Source: Leptospiraceae bacterium
GTDB lineage: Bacteria > Spirochaetota > Leptospiria > Turneriellales > Turneriellaceae
Direction: 5' to 3'
Length of the DNA stretch: 64,000 nucleotides
Assembly: GCA_020440825.1 (NCBI GenBank)
Contig: JAGRNJ010000015.1
Location: forward strand, 1-64,000
A program made the position numbers and the translations under genes. The notes below the pieces were generated by a model, which was not told where the DNA came from, ran no database searches, and saw nothing but the letters and a program-made list of their open reading frames with translations. This document shows positions 7,721-15,005 of the stretch, one piece after another (within the stretch, counting starts at the first letter, position 1; the number at the start of each line of letters is the position of its first letter).

Positions 7721-8782
7721 ATGAATCAAGTCATAGTTCAATTCATCATTGCAGGATGGTTTCTAAGCGGTGCGATAATACTTTTCATAGCAACTTCTGT
7801 CTGCCTTTTACAAAAAACCCGCAACAGAATACCCGCATTTTCTGCTCTTTTTTCAACTGCTGTTTGGTGCCTGTCACCTTTTCTTTTTTACTCCGGAATA
7901 TCTCAAAGAATACCGGTGTTGCAACTTTTACATATACCTTTTTCAGTTATCGCGGGGCCTTCGGCGTGGCTATATTTTCAGCTGACAGTAAAAGACCGGC
8001 TTTTTGAAGTAAATGATTTATGGCATCTGCAACTACCGGCACTGGTAACATTATTGACAATTATTTCAATTTACTCGACCGGCTTTCCTGTAGCAGTACT
8101 GAATGTTTCAGGTAAAGTTGTTTCGATTTTATATCTGACCGCATTGCTTTTATCAGTACGAAAGCTTACAAGCAATATACCTCTTGCCGCCCGAATTTCA
8201 TCTGTATTAATAATATTAAACCTTGCAGCTCTCTGGATTGGTTTTGCCGGTTTTTTGTTCAAGACTGACCTGCTTAAGTTGACAAGCGCCATGGCACTTC
8301 CACTACTCATTCATATTGGGCTTGGCATTCATCTTGCTTATCCTGAAACTTTTCGTCTTCTGGAAAATGCAGAACGTAAGCGCATGGAGCGCAGCTCAAG
8401 TCTAACCAATGTTGACCTTAAGACTACTCTTGAAAATGTACTCTCATATTTACAATACGAAAAACCCTGGCTTGAAGAAGACTTCAGTCTAAGCGAGCTG
8501 GCAGATGAAATGGGACTTTCATCTCACCAGATTTCTGAACTTTTAAACCAGCATCTTGGCAAGAGTTTTCACGTGCTCATCAATGAACTGAGAGTCAAAG
8601 AAGCAAAAAAACTCATACTTGAATCATCAGATGATACTCTTATTGACATTGCCTTTCGTTCTGGGTTTAACTCAAAGGCTTCATTTAACAGAAATTTTCG
8701 AAAGGTCGCTGGGATTACTCCAAAAGAATTTCGAAAAAAATACGACAACTCAAAATCAAAAAATATTACGGAGAGTACCTAA
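7721..8782 (+). CDS. Membrane-embedded AraC family regulator
   Basis: The N-terminal 220 residues hold about six or seven hydrophobic helices. They are followed by a linker rich in charged residues and a C-terminal AraC-type double helix-turn-helix (FSLSELADEMGLSSHQISELLNQHLGKSFHVLINELRVKEAKKLI...IAFRSGFNSKASFNRNFRKVAGITPKEFRKKY). Proteins with this layout couple a membrane sensor to DNA binding. I chose ATG 7721, one base after the preceding stop, over an earlier in-frame start at 7607 that would overlap the previous gene by 113 bases. The target is unknown, and it may respond to envelope or lipid signals. Confidence 0.88.
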   Translation: MNQVIVQFIIAGWFLSGAIILFIATSVCLLQKTRNRIPAFSALFSTAVWCLSPFLFYSGISQRIPVLQLLHIPFSVIAGPSAWLYFQLTVKDRLFEVNDLWHLQLPALVTLLTIISIYSTGFPVAVLNVSGKVVSILYLTALLLSVRKLTSNIPLAARISSVLIILNLAALWIGFAGFLFKTDLLKLTSAMALPLLIHIGLGIHLAYPETFRLLENAERKRMERSSSLTNVDLKTTLENVLSYLQYEKPWLEEDFSLSELADEMGLSSHQISELLNQHLGKSFHVLINELRVKEAKKLILESSDDTLIDIAFRSGFNSKASFNRNFRKVAGITPKEFRKKYDNSKSKNITEST

Positions 8783-8784
8783 AA

Positions 8785-9462
8785 ATGAAATTGAACATGT
8801 TCTATAAAAAATTTCAGTTATTTGTAATTGGCTTTATACTTTTACAATCTCATTCAGTATTAAATAGTGAACCTTTACCAAAAAAGCAAAAAATACTAGA
8901 AGGTGAGGTATACACACAAAGGGATAATTTATTTAAAGTTTCGGTTCCATCTGGTCTTAGTGGGTGGTACAGAGAAGAAGAATCGTCCGTCACTTTCTTT
9001 TTGCAAGATAAAAAACACGAAGAATCAATACTGTCTTTCGATGTTGAATATACAAAAGTTTCTGATGTCAATAGAGAAATAGAAATGTTATTTACCCCAT
9101 TAGAACAACTGTTATATTTTGGATATCAGCAATACTCGAAATTAAGAAATGAATACCCTTTGTCCAATTTAATGCACCTTCAAGTACTATACAACCAAAT
9201 AAGTCTCTCTGCTTCCTTGTTTACTATAATTTACTCTACTAAGATAATTGATAAAAAACAATTGAAAGGAGATGAGATTGAAAAATATAGTTTTTTAACT
9301 TCTTTTCATACTTTTTTAATCGAAAAACATATTATAGCAATCAAAACATATCATTCGGGCTCATCGAATACTATAGACAGTACAATTTCTCAAAAACTTG
9401 ATAGTAGTGATTTTGAAAATCGAGCCCTTTTTATCAGTGAAATGATTCAGTTTAATGAATAG
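8785..9462 (+). CDS. Exported protein of unknown function
   Basis: The 225-residue product begins with a basic start and hydrophobic core (LFVIGFILLQSHSVLNS), a likely signal peptide. The rest is polar, Ser/Lys/Glu-rich, with no recognised motif. The pattern SVPSGLSGWYREEESSVTFFLQD early in the mature part suggests a beta-strand start. The ATG lies two bases after the AraC-type regulator's stop, so it is the last gene of the TetR/AraC run. It is noticeably more AT-rich than the regulator gene. Confidence 0.65.
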   Translation: MKLNMFYKKFQLFVIGFILLQSHSVLNSEPLPKKQKILEGEVYTQRDNLFKVSVPSGLSGWYREEESSVTFFLQDKKHEESILSFDVEYTKVSDVNREIEMLFTPLEQLLYFGYQQYSKLRNEYPLSNLMHLQVLYNQISLSASLFTIIYSTKIIDKKQLKGDEIEKYSFLTSFHTFLIEKHIIAIKTYHSGSSNTIDSTISQKLDSSDFENRALFISEMIQFNE

Positions 9463-9534
9463 CCGCCGAATAGTCTCAACCTATCAATTAAGACGTATCA
9501 TTCATTTTAAAAAGACGACAACTGCTTCAATTTC

Positions 9535-9553
9535 TGTTACAGTCACAGTAACA
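9535..9553. promoter_or_regulatory. Inverted repeat TGTTAC-N7-GTAACA before the acyl-CoA ligase
   Basis: Perfect six-base arms flank AGTCACA, 29 bases before the ATG of the acyl-CoA ligase. A further TGTTAC half-site (near 9562-9568) follows. The spacing and the position next to a fatty-acid gene suggest a repressor operator. No regulator gene is adjacent to test this. Confidence 0.4.
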
Positions 9554-9581
9554 ATTAAGTTTTGTTACATGGAGACAACAA

Positions 9582-11429
9582 ATGGAATATAAGAACCTTG
9601 CCCATTTTTTTGAAAAAATTTCTGAAAGATATGCTAAACTGAATGCTTTCGCTGTAAGAGAAAAAGATGGCAGCTATCAGTATCACACATATGCTAAGAC
9701 CCGCGACACCGCCTTTGCTTTAGCTGCAGCGCTTATAGAACTAGGAATCAAACCCGGCGATCATGTGGGTATCTTTGCTGACAATCGTTACGAATGGATT
9801 CTCTGCGATATGGCGATTATCTTCTGTGGAGCTGCAGATGTTCCGCGTGGCAGTGATGTAACTGATGACGATATTTCTTATATTGTTCCCCACTCAGAGA
9901 TGAAACTTATTATTGTTGAAAATGAAACTATACTCAAAAAAATTAAAAATGTTTTACCATCACATCCGCAAATTATCTGTATGCAGGCGACAAATGAAGA
10001 AAACACATTATCATTAACTTCTATAATAGATCACGGCAGAGAACTAATTAAATTTGGTCTCGGTACCGGAAAAGTACGCAGAACCATTAATGCCATTAAG
10101 CCAGACGACCTCTTTACACTGATTTACACAAGTGGAACTACCGGCACTCCGAAAGGTGTTATGCTTACCCACGGGAATATCATCAGCCAGATTAACAATA
10201 TACCCCTCACCCTCGAGCGGGGTTCCCGTATACTCTCGATACTGCCTATCTGGCATATTTTTGAACGAACATTTGAAATGGTCAGCCTTGCGAATGGCGC
10301 CTGCACATACTATTCAAGCATAAAGACTCTGCGCGATGACCTGCGTGCAGTAAAACCGCAGTTCATGGCTTCGGCCCCCAGGCTATGGGAAAGTATTTAC
10401 TCAGGAATCATAACAAATGTCGGTAAATCATCTGCCGTAAAACAAATCATGTTTCATTCTGCAGTTCAACTCTCTGAGTGGTTTTTCACAGCCATTCGCA
10501 ATCTTACCGGTAAAGAGTTAAAAATAACTTCAGACAACCCACTTACTTCTATTGTATTGTTACCGTTGAATCTCGCGATTGCGATTCTGCTTTTTATTCC
10601 CTGGAAATTAATGGATACTATTGTTCTGGCTAAAATTCGGGCTGCAACAGGCGGTGAATTACAAGGTACAGTTTCAGGGGGCGGAGCACTACCCCTGCAT
10701 GTCGACCGGTTTTTTAACAATATAGGCATACCGGTTCTTGAAGGCTACGGACTCACCGAGACATCACCGGTCATTTCGGTACGAACTTTTGACAACCTGG
10801 TGATAGGTACTGTGGGTCCTCTATACAACCAAACCGAACTGAGAATCATTAATCTTGAAAACGGTGAAGAAATCTGGCCTGCACAAAAAAAATACGGAGT
10901 CAAAGGAGAGATACATGTTCGCGGACCACAAATAATGAAAGGATATTTCAAATCAAAAGAAAAAACAAATGCAGTTTTGAAAGATGGTTGGTTAAATACC
11001 GGTGATTTGGGTGTGATGACGCAAAATCATTGCCTAAAAATTGTTGGCCGCAGCAAAGAGACAATCGTATTGTTGAACGGAGAAAATGTTGAACCGGTAC
11101 CCATTGAAAACAAGCTTCAAGAATCTTCGTTAATTGAGCAATGCATGGTCGTTGGCCAGGATCAAAAAAGTCTGGGAGTTTTGATAGTTCCCTCGGTGAC
11201 TGCCCGCGAACAGTTTACAAAAATTGAAGATCTAAGAGCATCGATAGGTAAAGAGATTCGCAGTCTTGTTTCTACCGGCAATGGTTTTAAAGCTTTTGAA
11301 AAGATTGGCAATTTTGCAATTCTCGAAAAACCTTTTGAAGTCGGCGATGAACTTACCCCTAAGCTTTCTCTGAAGCGGCATACAATCACCGAGAAATATA
11401 CAAGGATAATTGAATTACTTTACCAATAG
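9582..11429 (+). CDS. Long-chain fatty acid--CoA ligase (AMP-forming)
   Basis: This 615-residue adenylate-forming enzyme activates fatty acids to acyl-CoA at the membrane. The P-loop motif YTSGTTGTPKGVMLTHGN is at about residues 183-200. GYGLTETSPVI follows near residue 388, and LNTGDLG near 470, with the adenylation aspartate. The C-terminal KLSLKR segment probably carries the catalytic lysine. The overall architecture is that of FAA1/FadD15-type ligases, including the hydrophobic insertion at about residues 318-345 that may contact the membrane. An inverted repeat just upstream may be its operator. It appears to be monocistronic or the head of a unit with the damaged genes that follow. Confidence 0.93.
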   Translation: MEYKNLAHFFEKISERYAKLNAFAVREKDGSYQYHTYAKTRDTAFALAAALIELGIKPGDHVGIFADNRYEWILCDMAIIFCGAADVPRGSDVTDDDISYIVPHSEMKLIIVENETILKKIKNVLPSHPQIICMQATNEENTLSLTSIIDHGRELIKFGLGTGKVRRTINAIKPDDLFTLIYTSGTTGTPKGVMLTHGNIISQINNIPLTLERGSRILSILPIWHIFERTFEMVSLANGACTYYSSIKTLRDDLRAVKPQFMASAPRLWESIYSGIITNVGKSSAVKQIMFHSAVQLSEWFFTAIRNLTGKELKITSDNPLTSIVLLPLNLAIAILLFIPWKLMDTIVLAKIRAATGGELQGTVSGGGALPLHVDRFFNNIGIPVLEGYGLTETSPVISVRTFDNLVIGTVGPLYNQTELRIINLENGEEIWPAQKKYGVKGEIHVRGPQIMKGYFKSKEKTNAVLKDGWLNTGDLGVMTQNHCLKIVGRSKETIVLLNGENVEPVPIENKLQESSLIEQCMVVGQDQKSLGVLIVPSVTAREQFTKIEDLRASIGKEIRSLVSTGNGFKAFEKIGNFAILEKPFEVGDELTPKLSLKRHTITEKYTRIIELLYQ

Positions 11430-11452
11430 AGTTTTTACGCACGGAGAAAAAA

Positions 11453-11960
11453 ATGAAAAAAATAGTTCGCCACTTCAAAATAATGACGATGGTTTGTGTA
11501 ATTTTTTTTAGTTTTTCTAAGTAAAGATATTGAAGCTAAAGAAAATAGAGATCTATACCATATAGGCTTTGTTGCTAAAGTAGAAGGTATTTTTAGTACA
11601 GCAGATGAAAAAAATTCAATTTTTGCAGGTATTCGTACAAATTATATGTTACCATCATTTTTTTTGGGACTTCTAGGAATAGGCGCAGACCTTTCACTGC
11701 TAACAAATGCAAAAGGTATAACTGACTCAAATAGACTGCAGTTTCATGGGATATTCTGCATTATATGTACAACAAGGTTCTCCGTCTCTTATATTACAAC
11801 AAATCACTGGCGGGCAACAATTAATTTTTTTTCACAGAAACAATACGACGAATTCACAAAAAACCTTGGTTTTACAATGTCTATTGATGTTCCAACTGTT
11901 CATGATAAAAAATGGCAAATTAGCCTTGGCATTGCTCATCTCTTAGGTTCCTCAATTTAA
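11453..11960 (+). pseudogene. Secreted protein gene with frameshift at a T8 run
   Basis: GGAG and ATG 11453 open a signal-peptide reading frame (MKKIVRHFKIMTMVCVIFF) that stops after 23 codons at 11524. Removing one T from the eight-T run at 11502-11509 joins it to the frame that continues VFLSKDIEAKENRDLYHIGF and runs to the stop at 11960, giving about 168 residues. The corrected N-terminus is a textbook signal peptide, so the shift is real damage, a sequencing slip, or a phase-variable switch. The downstream part looks like a small outer-membrane barrel (WRATINFFSQ, WQISLGIAHLLG). No family was recognised. Confidence 0.7.
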
Positions 11961-12014
11961 AGTAAGGTTATTCAATGGACGAAGCTACAAAGTACTTTTT
12001 TAAAGAGGCAACTC

Positions 12015-12851
12015 GTGTTAAAAAAGATATTAACTGTTTTTTGTTTTATCGTTATTCTATTTTCAAGGCCGGGAATAGCCAGCAGTAAATTAGATGACTT
12101 TAAAGATGACGCAAAAAAAGAAGCAAAAGAAAAGCGAAAATCATCAACGAAGTCAGGCGAGTCTGATGGATCTTCAATCGTTTTAGATCCAGAATCAACT
12201 ATGATCTGTCTCGGCTTTGCGGTGGGCACATTTGTTTTTTTAGGAGTGTATAATTTCTTTTCAAGATACAATGATTATCCATATTTTTCAGAAAAAGACC
12301 CGTTTGCCGTACCACCCATTGATGATGGCGACTCTTTTTTCGAAGCTCAATCTGAAAATGAGTATGGGGCAAAGCTTTATCATAATTATTATAATATTTC
12401 TGCTATAGGTCAATATTTAGATAAAACTACTTACAGCCTGGGTTTTGATATTGAGACAAAATTTTTTGGCTTACTGGGGCCGATCATCAACCACCGAACT
12501 TATTTAGATAACGATACGAAATTAAATATATGGGAATACGGGTTAAATTTCTCTATATTTCAATATTTATATTTCGCAGTTGATTTTTTTCTACAAAGAG
12601 CTTATTTCAATAGACTATTCACAGAAAATGCATTTGCCTATGGTTTATATTTAAGACTTTTTCCATTTAAGCCTATTGAATTAAAATTCAAGTACGGGAC
12701 AATTGATTTCGACTTTATAGAATTCATAAATCTTGAGGCTTGAATATATTTTCATCTTGGCCCTTATGCAATATTTACCGGCTACAAATTAATTCAATCT
12801 GAGAATGCCAAGTTAGATGGGTATGACTTTGGAGTACAATACTGGTACTAA
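12015..12851 (+). pseudogene. Outer-membrane protein gene with in-frame TGA
   Basis: A GTG start preceded by GAGG opens a signal peptide (MLKKILTVFCFIVILFSRPGIAS), then a Lys/Asp-rich stretch and many short aromatic strands. An in-frame TGA at 12741-12743 ends it after 242 residues. The same frame continues IYFHLGPYAIFTGYKLIQSE... to DFGVQYWY and TAA at 12849-12851. An aromatic C-terminal end is what a beta-barrel outer-membrane protein needs, so the TGA looks like a nonsense mutation in a 278-codon gene. It lies beside the frameshifted gene, which suggests local decay. Confidence 0.65.
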
Positions 12852-13007
12852 ATTTTCTTCCCAAACGTACATTATTTCGTTAATCAAACAGTAAAATATT
12901 TTCTGACACAAATCTAGGTTCGCTCAAAAGTGCAAATACCTAAAAAGTCTATTTTACGCAATTTTATTAATTTGTCTTTATTCTGTAAAACGAAAATAAT
13001 TACCTAA

Positions 13008-14114
13008 TTATGTACTTTTCTTTATAACCCCTATAAACTCTTCCGTCTGTTTATAAGCCACATCATCTGTGACCTGCACCGGCGGATGTTTCATAAAGAA
13101 ACTGGAAGGACCATGTAAGATACCGCCTATTTTTTTATCCAAAGCAACTTGTGCACATCTGATAGAATCAATTGCCACCCCGGCAGAATTCGGAGAATCT
13201 TCAACAGAAAGACGCATTTCTATGTTCATAGGTATATCGCCAAACATGCGGCCTTCCATTCGTATGAAAGCAACTTTATTGTCATTTTGCCATGGCACAT
13301 AATCACTGGGACCAATGTGTATATTTTTTTTATCTAGTCTTTTGGCTGCAACAGACTGCACCGACTCTGTTTTTGAAATCTTTTTTGAAGCGAGACGACT
13401 TCTATTGAGCATATTTAAGAAATCAGTATTGCCGCCCGTATTAATTTGATAAGTACGGTCGACCTGTACGCCTCTCTTTCTGAATAAATCCATCAATGCA
13501 CGATGTGTAATTGTGGCCCCTAATTGTGCCTTAATGTCATCACCTATAATTGGCAAATTTTTATCTTCAAACTTTTTTGCCCAGACGGGATCAGAAGCAA
13601 TAAACACCGGCATATTGTTGATGAACGCACAACCCGCTTCAAGAGCACATTCAGCGTAAAAACGAACCGCTTCTTCTGAACCCACCGGTAGATAGTTCAT
13701 AACGATCGCTGAATTTGAGTCTTTTAATATTTTGACAATCTCATCTTTATTCAATTGCTTGGCATCAGATAAAATAAATGTTTCATCATCATCATATTTT
13801 TGCATATGTTCAGAAAAACCATCTAATAAATTTCCCATTTGTACAATCGTGCCGGTCATCGGTACATTTTCACAAAATACTGTAGTGCAGTTAGGCTTCT
13901 CAAAAATAGCTTCAGCTACGTCTTTGCCCACTTTTCTTTTATCAATATCAAATGCTGCAGAAATTTCAATATCGCCGGGGGCATAGCCTCCGATTTTCCA
14001 GTGCATTAGACCAATTGCACTTTCAGCATTTTTGTTCTTATAGTACTCAATTCCCTGCACAAGTGAACTTGTACAATTCCCTACCCCTACGATTGCGACT
14101 CTGATTTTATTCAT
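13008..14114 (-). CDS. ino1: Inositol-3-phosphate synthase (myo-inositol-1-phosphate synthase)
   Basis: The 368-residue product converts glucose-6-phosphate to L-myo-inositol 1-phosphate using NAD+. The dinucleotide site VAIVGVGNCTSSLVQGIEYY is at residues 6-25, with the G-x-G-N-C signature. DIKAQLGATITHRAL (about residue 200) and TGGNTDFLNMLNRSRLASKK (about 230-250) are typical of the short bacterial/archaeal type, whose usual length is about 360-370. AGAGG precedes the ATG. The gene is divergent from the DUF3047-RND-PAP2 operon, and a 14-bp palindrome lies between them. Its product is the head group for inositol lipids, which fits the CDP-alcohol phosphotransferase and Aur1-like genes nearby. 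Confidence 0.95.
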   Translation of the reverse strand: MNKIRVAIVGVGNCTSSLVQGIEYYKNKNAESAIGLMHWKIGGYAPGDIEISAAFDIDKRKVGKDVAEAIFEKPNCTTVFCENVPMTGTIVQMGNLLDGFSEHMQKYDDDETFILSDAKQLNKDEIVKILKDSNSAIVMNYLPVGSEEAVRFYAECALEAGCAFINNMPVFIASDPVWAKKFEDKNLPIIGDDIKAQLGATITHRALMDLFRKRGVQVDRTYQINTGGNTDFLNMLNRSRLASKKISKTESVQSVAAKRLDKKNIHIGPSDYVPWQNDNKVAFIRMEGRMFGDIPMNIEMRLSVEDSPNSAGVAIDSIRCAQVALDKKIGGILHGPSSFFMKHPPVQVTDDVAYKQTEEFIGVIKKST

Positions 14115-14184
14115 TTTTACCTCTTAAGCATATTTTCTAAAATAAAAACACCCCGAGTCGAAAATCTACCGCAGGGAATTTTGC

Positions 14185-14198
14185 TAACCAATTGGTTA
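14185..14198. promoter_or_regulatory. Palindrome TAACCA-AT-TGGTTA between ino1 and the DUF3047 operon
   Basis: A perfect 14-bp palindrome lies in the 148-bp divergent intergenic region, 71 bases from the ino1 start and 65 from the other. TetR-type repressors often use such sites. The same six-base arms with a two-base centre recur at 24475-24490, before the LolA-like gene. Its position would allow control of both divergent units. Confidence 0.6.
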
Positions 14199-14262
14199 AT
14201 AAATTATTTACGCCACACACGGTAAATGATTTTTTGTTTAACTTCTGACTATCGTACACACT

Positions 14263-15003
14263 ATGTTGACAATCGGCAAAAAATATAACAGTTATTCGAT
14301 TCATTCTTTTTTTTATAAATTAATGATTTTACTTCTGCTCTTAAGATATTCAGATATTTCACCCCAGAACAGGCATTCTCAAGAAAAATTCTATATAGAT
14401 AATTTTGATTACGATATTTCCCAATTGCAATCAAAATGGGTGGGCCGCTCAAAGCTGGCTTTCCAGTTCTATAAAATAAATGAAGAGAAAGGTGAAAATA
14501 ATTCATTTTTAAGGGCAGAAGTCAAAAATTCAAGTGAATTTATAGGCAGATATGTCAAAGTAGATATTGTCAAATATCCGTTCTTAAACTGGCGTTGGCG
14601 GGTTCACAGACTCCCACCCGGTGGCAATGAGAGCATCAAAGCAGTCTGCGATGTGCCTGCATCTGTGAATGTTCTGGTATCTGCCAAAAAAACCTTAGGA
14701 GTTCCTACCCCTGAAACCATCAAGTATTCCTGGTCTACGACTCTGCCCAGGGGTACTGTCACAGAAAGTCCGTATGCAGTCTGGCCCTCTCGCTGTGACA
14801 TCATCGTTCTGCAAAAAGGCCGACAAAGCAAGCCTGAATGGGTGTATGAAAAACGCAATGTACTGCAAGATTTTCGCAAATTCTACAAGAAAGACCCGGG
14901 CAATAAACTGGAAATTGACGGAATTGTGCTGATGTCAGATTCTGACAATACAAAATCGATCGCGATTGCCGATTATGACAGCATTTATTTTTCAAAATAT
15001 TAA
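14263..15003 (+). CDS. DUF3047 domain protein
   Basis: The 246-residue product has the DUF3047 pattern: FLNWRWRVHRLPPGGNE near residue 107, IKYSWSTTLPRGT near 157, WVYEKRNVLQDFRKFY near 193 and the closing GIVLMSDSDNTKSIAIADYDSIYF. The family has no known activity. The usual Asp-Asp-x-x-Arg segment after the tryptophan motif is absent, replaced by CDVPASVNVLVS. A hydrophobic segment near residues 20-28 may be a signal. The start is uncertain (ATG 14263, or ATG 14323 just before it). It is followed after two bases by the RND exporter, so a shared export task is likely. Confidence 0.8.
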   Translation: MLTIGKKYNSYSIHSFFYKLMILLLLLRYSDISPQNRHSQEKFYIDNFDYDISQLQSKWVGRSKLAFQFYKINEEKGENNSFLRAEVKNSSEFIGRYVKVDIVKYPFLNWRWRVHRLPPGGNESIKAVCDVPASVNVLVSAKKTLGVPTPETIKYSWSTTLPRGTVTESPYAVWPSRCDIIVLQKGRQSKPEWVYEKRNVLQDFRKFYKKDPGNKLEIDGIVLMSDSDNTKSIAIADYDSIYFSKY

Positions 15004-15005
15004 AA

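Noticed and set aside
11745-11832. A second frameshift inside the damaged secreted-protein gene at another T8 run
   Set aside because: One frame is continuous from the first T8 run to the stop at 11960, so a second shift is not needed.
11975-12088. 37-codon ORF before the barrel gene
   Set aside because: It overlaps the signal-peptide region of the gene at 12015 in another frame and has no motif.
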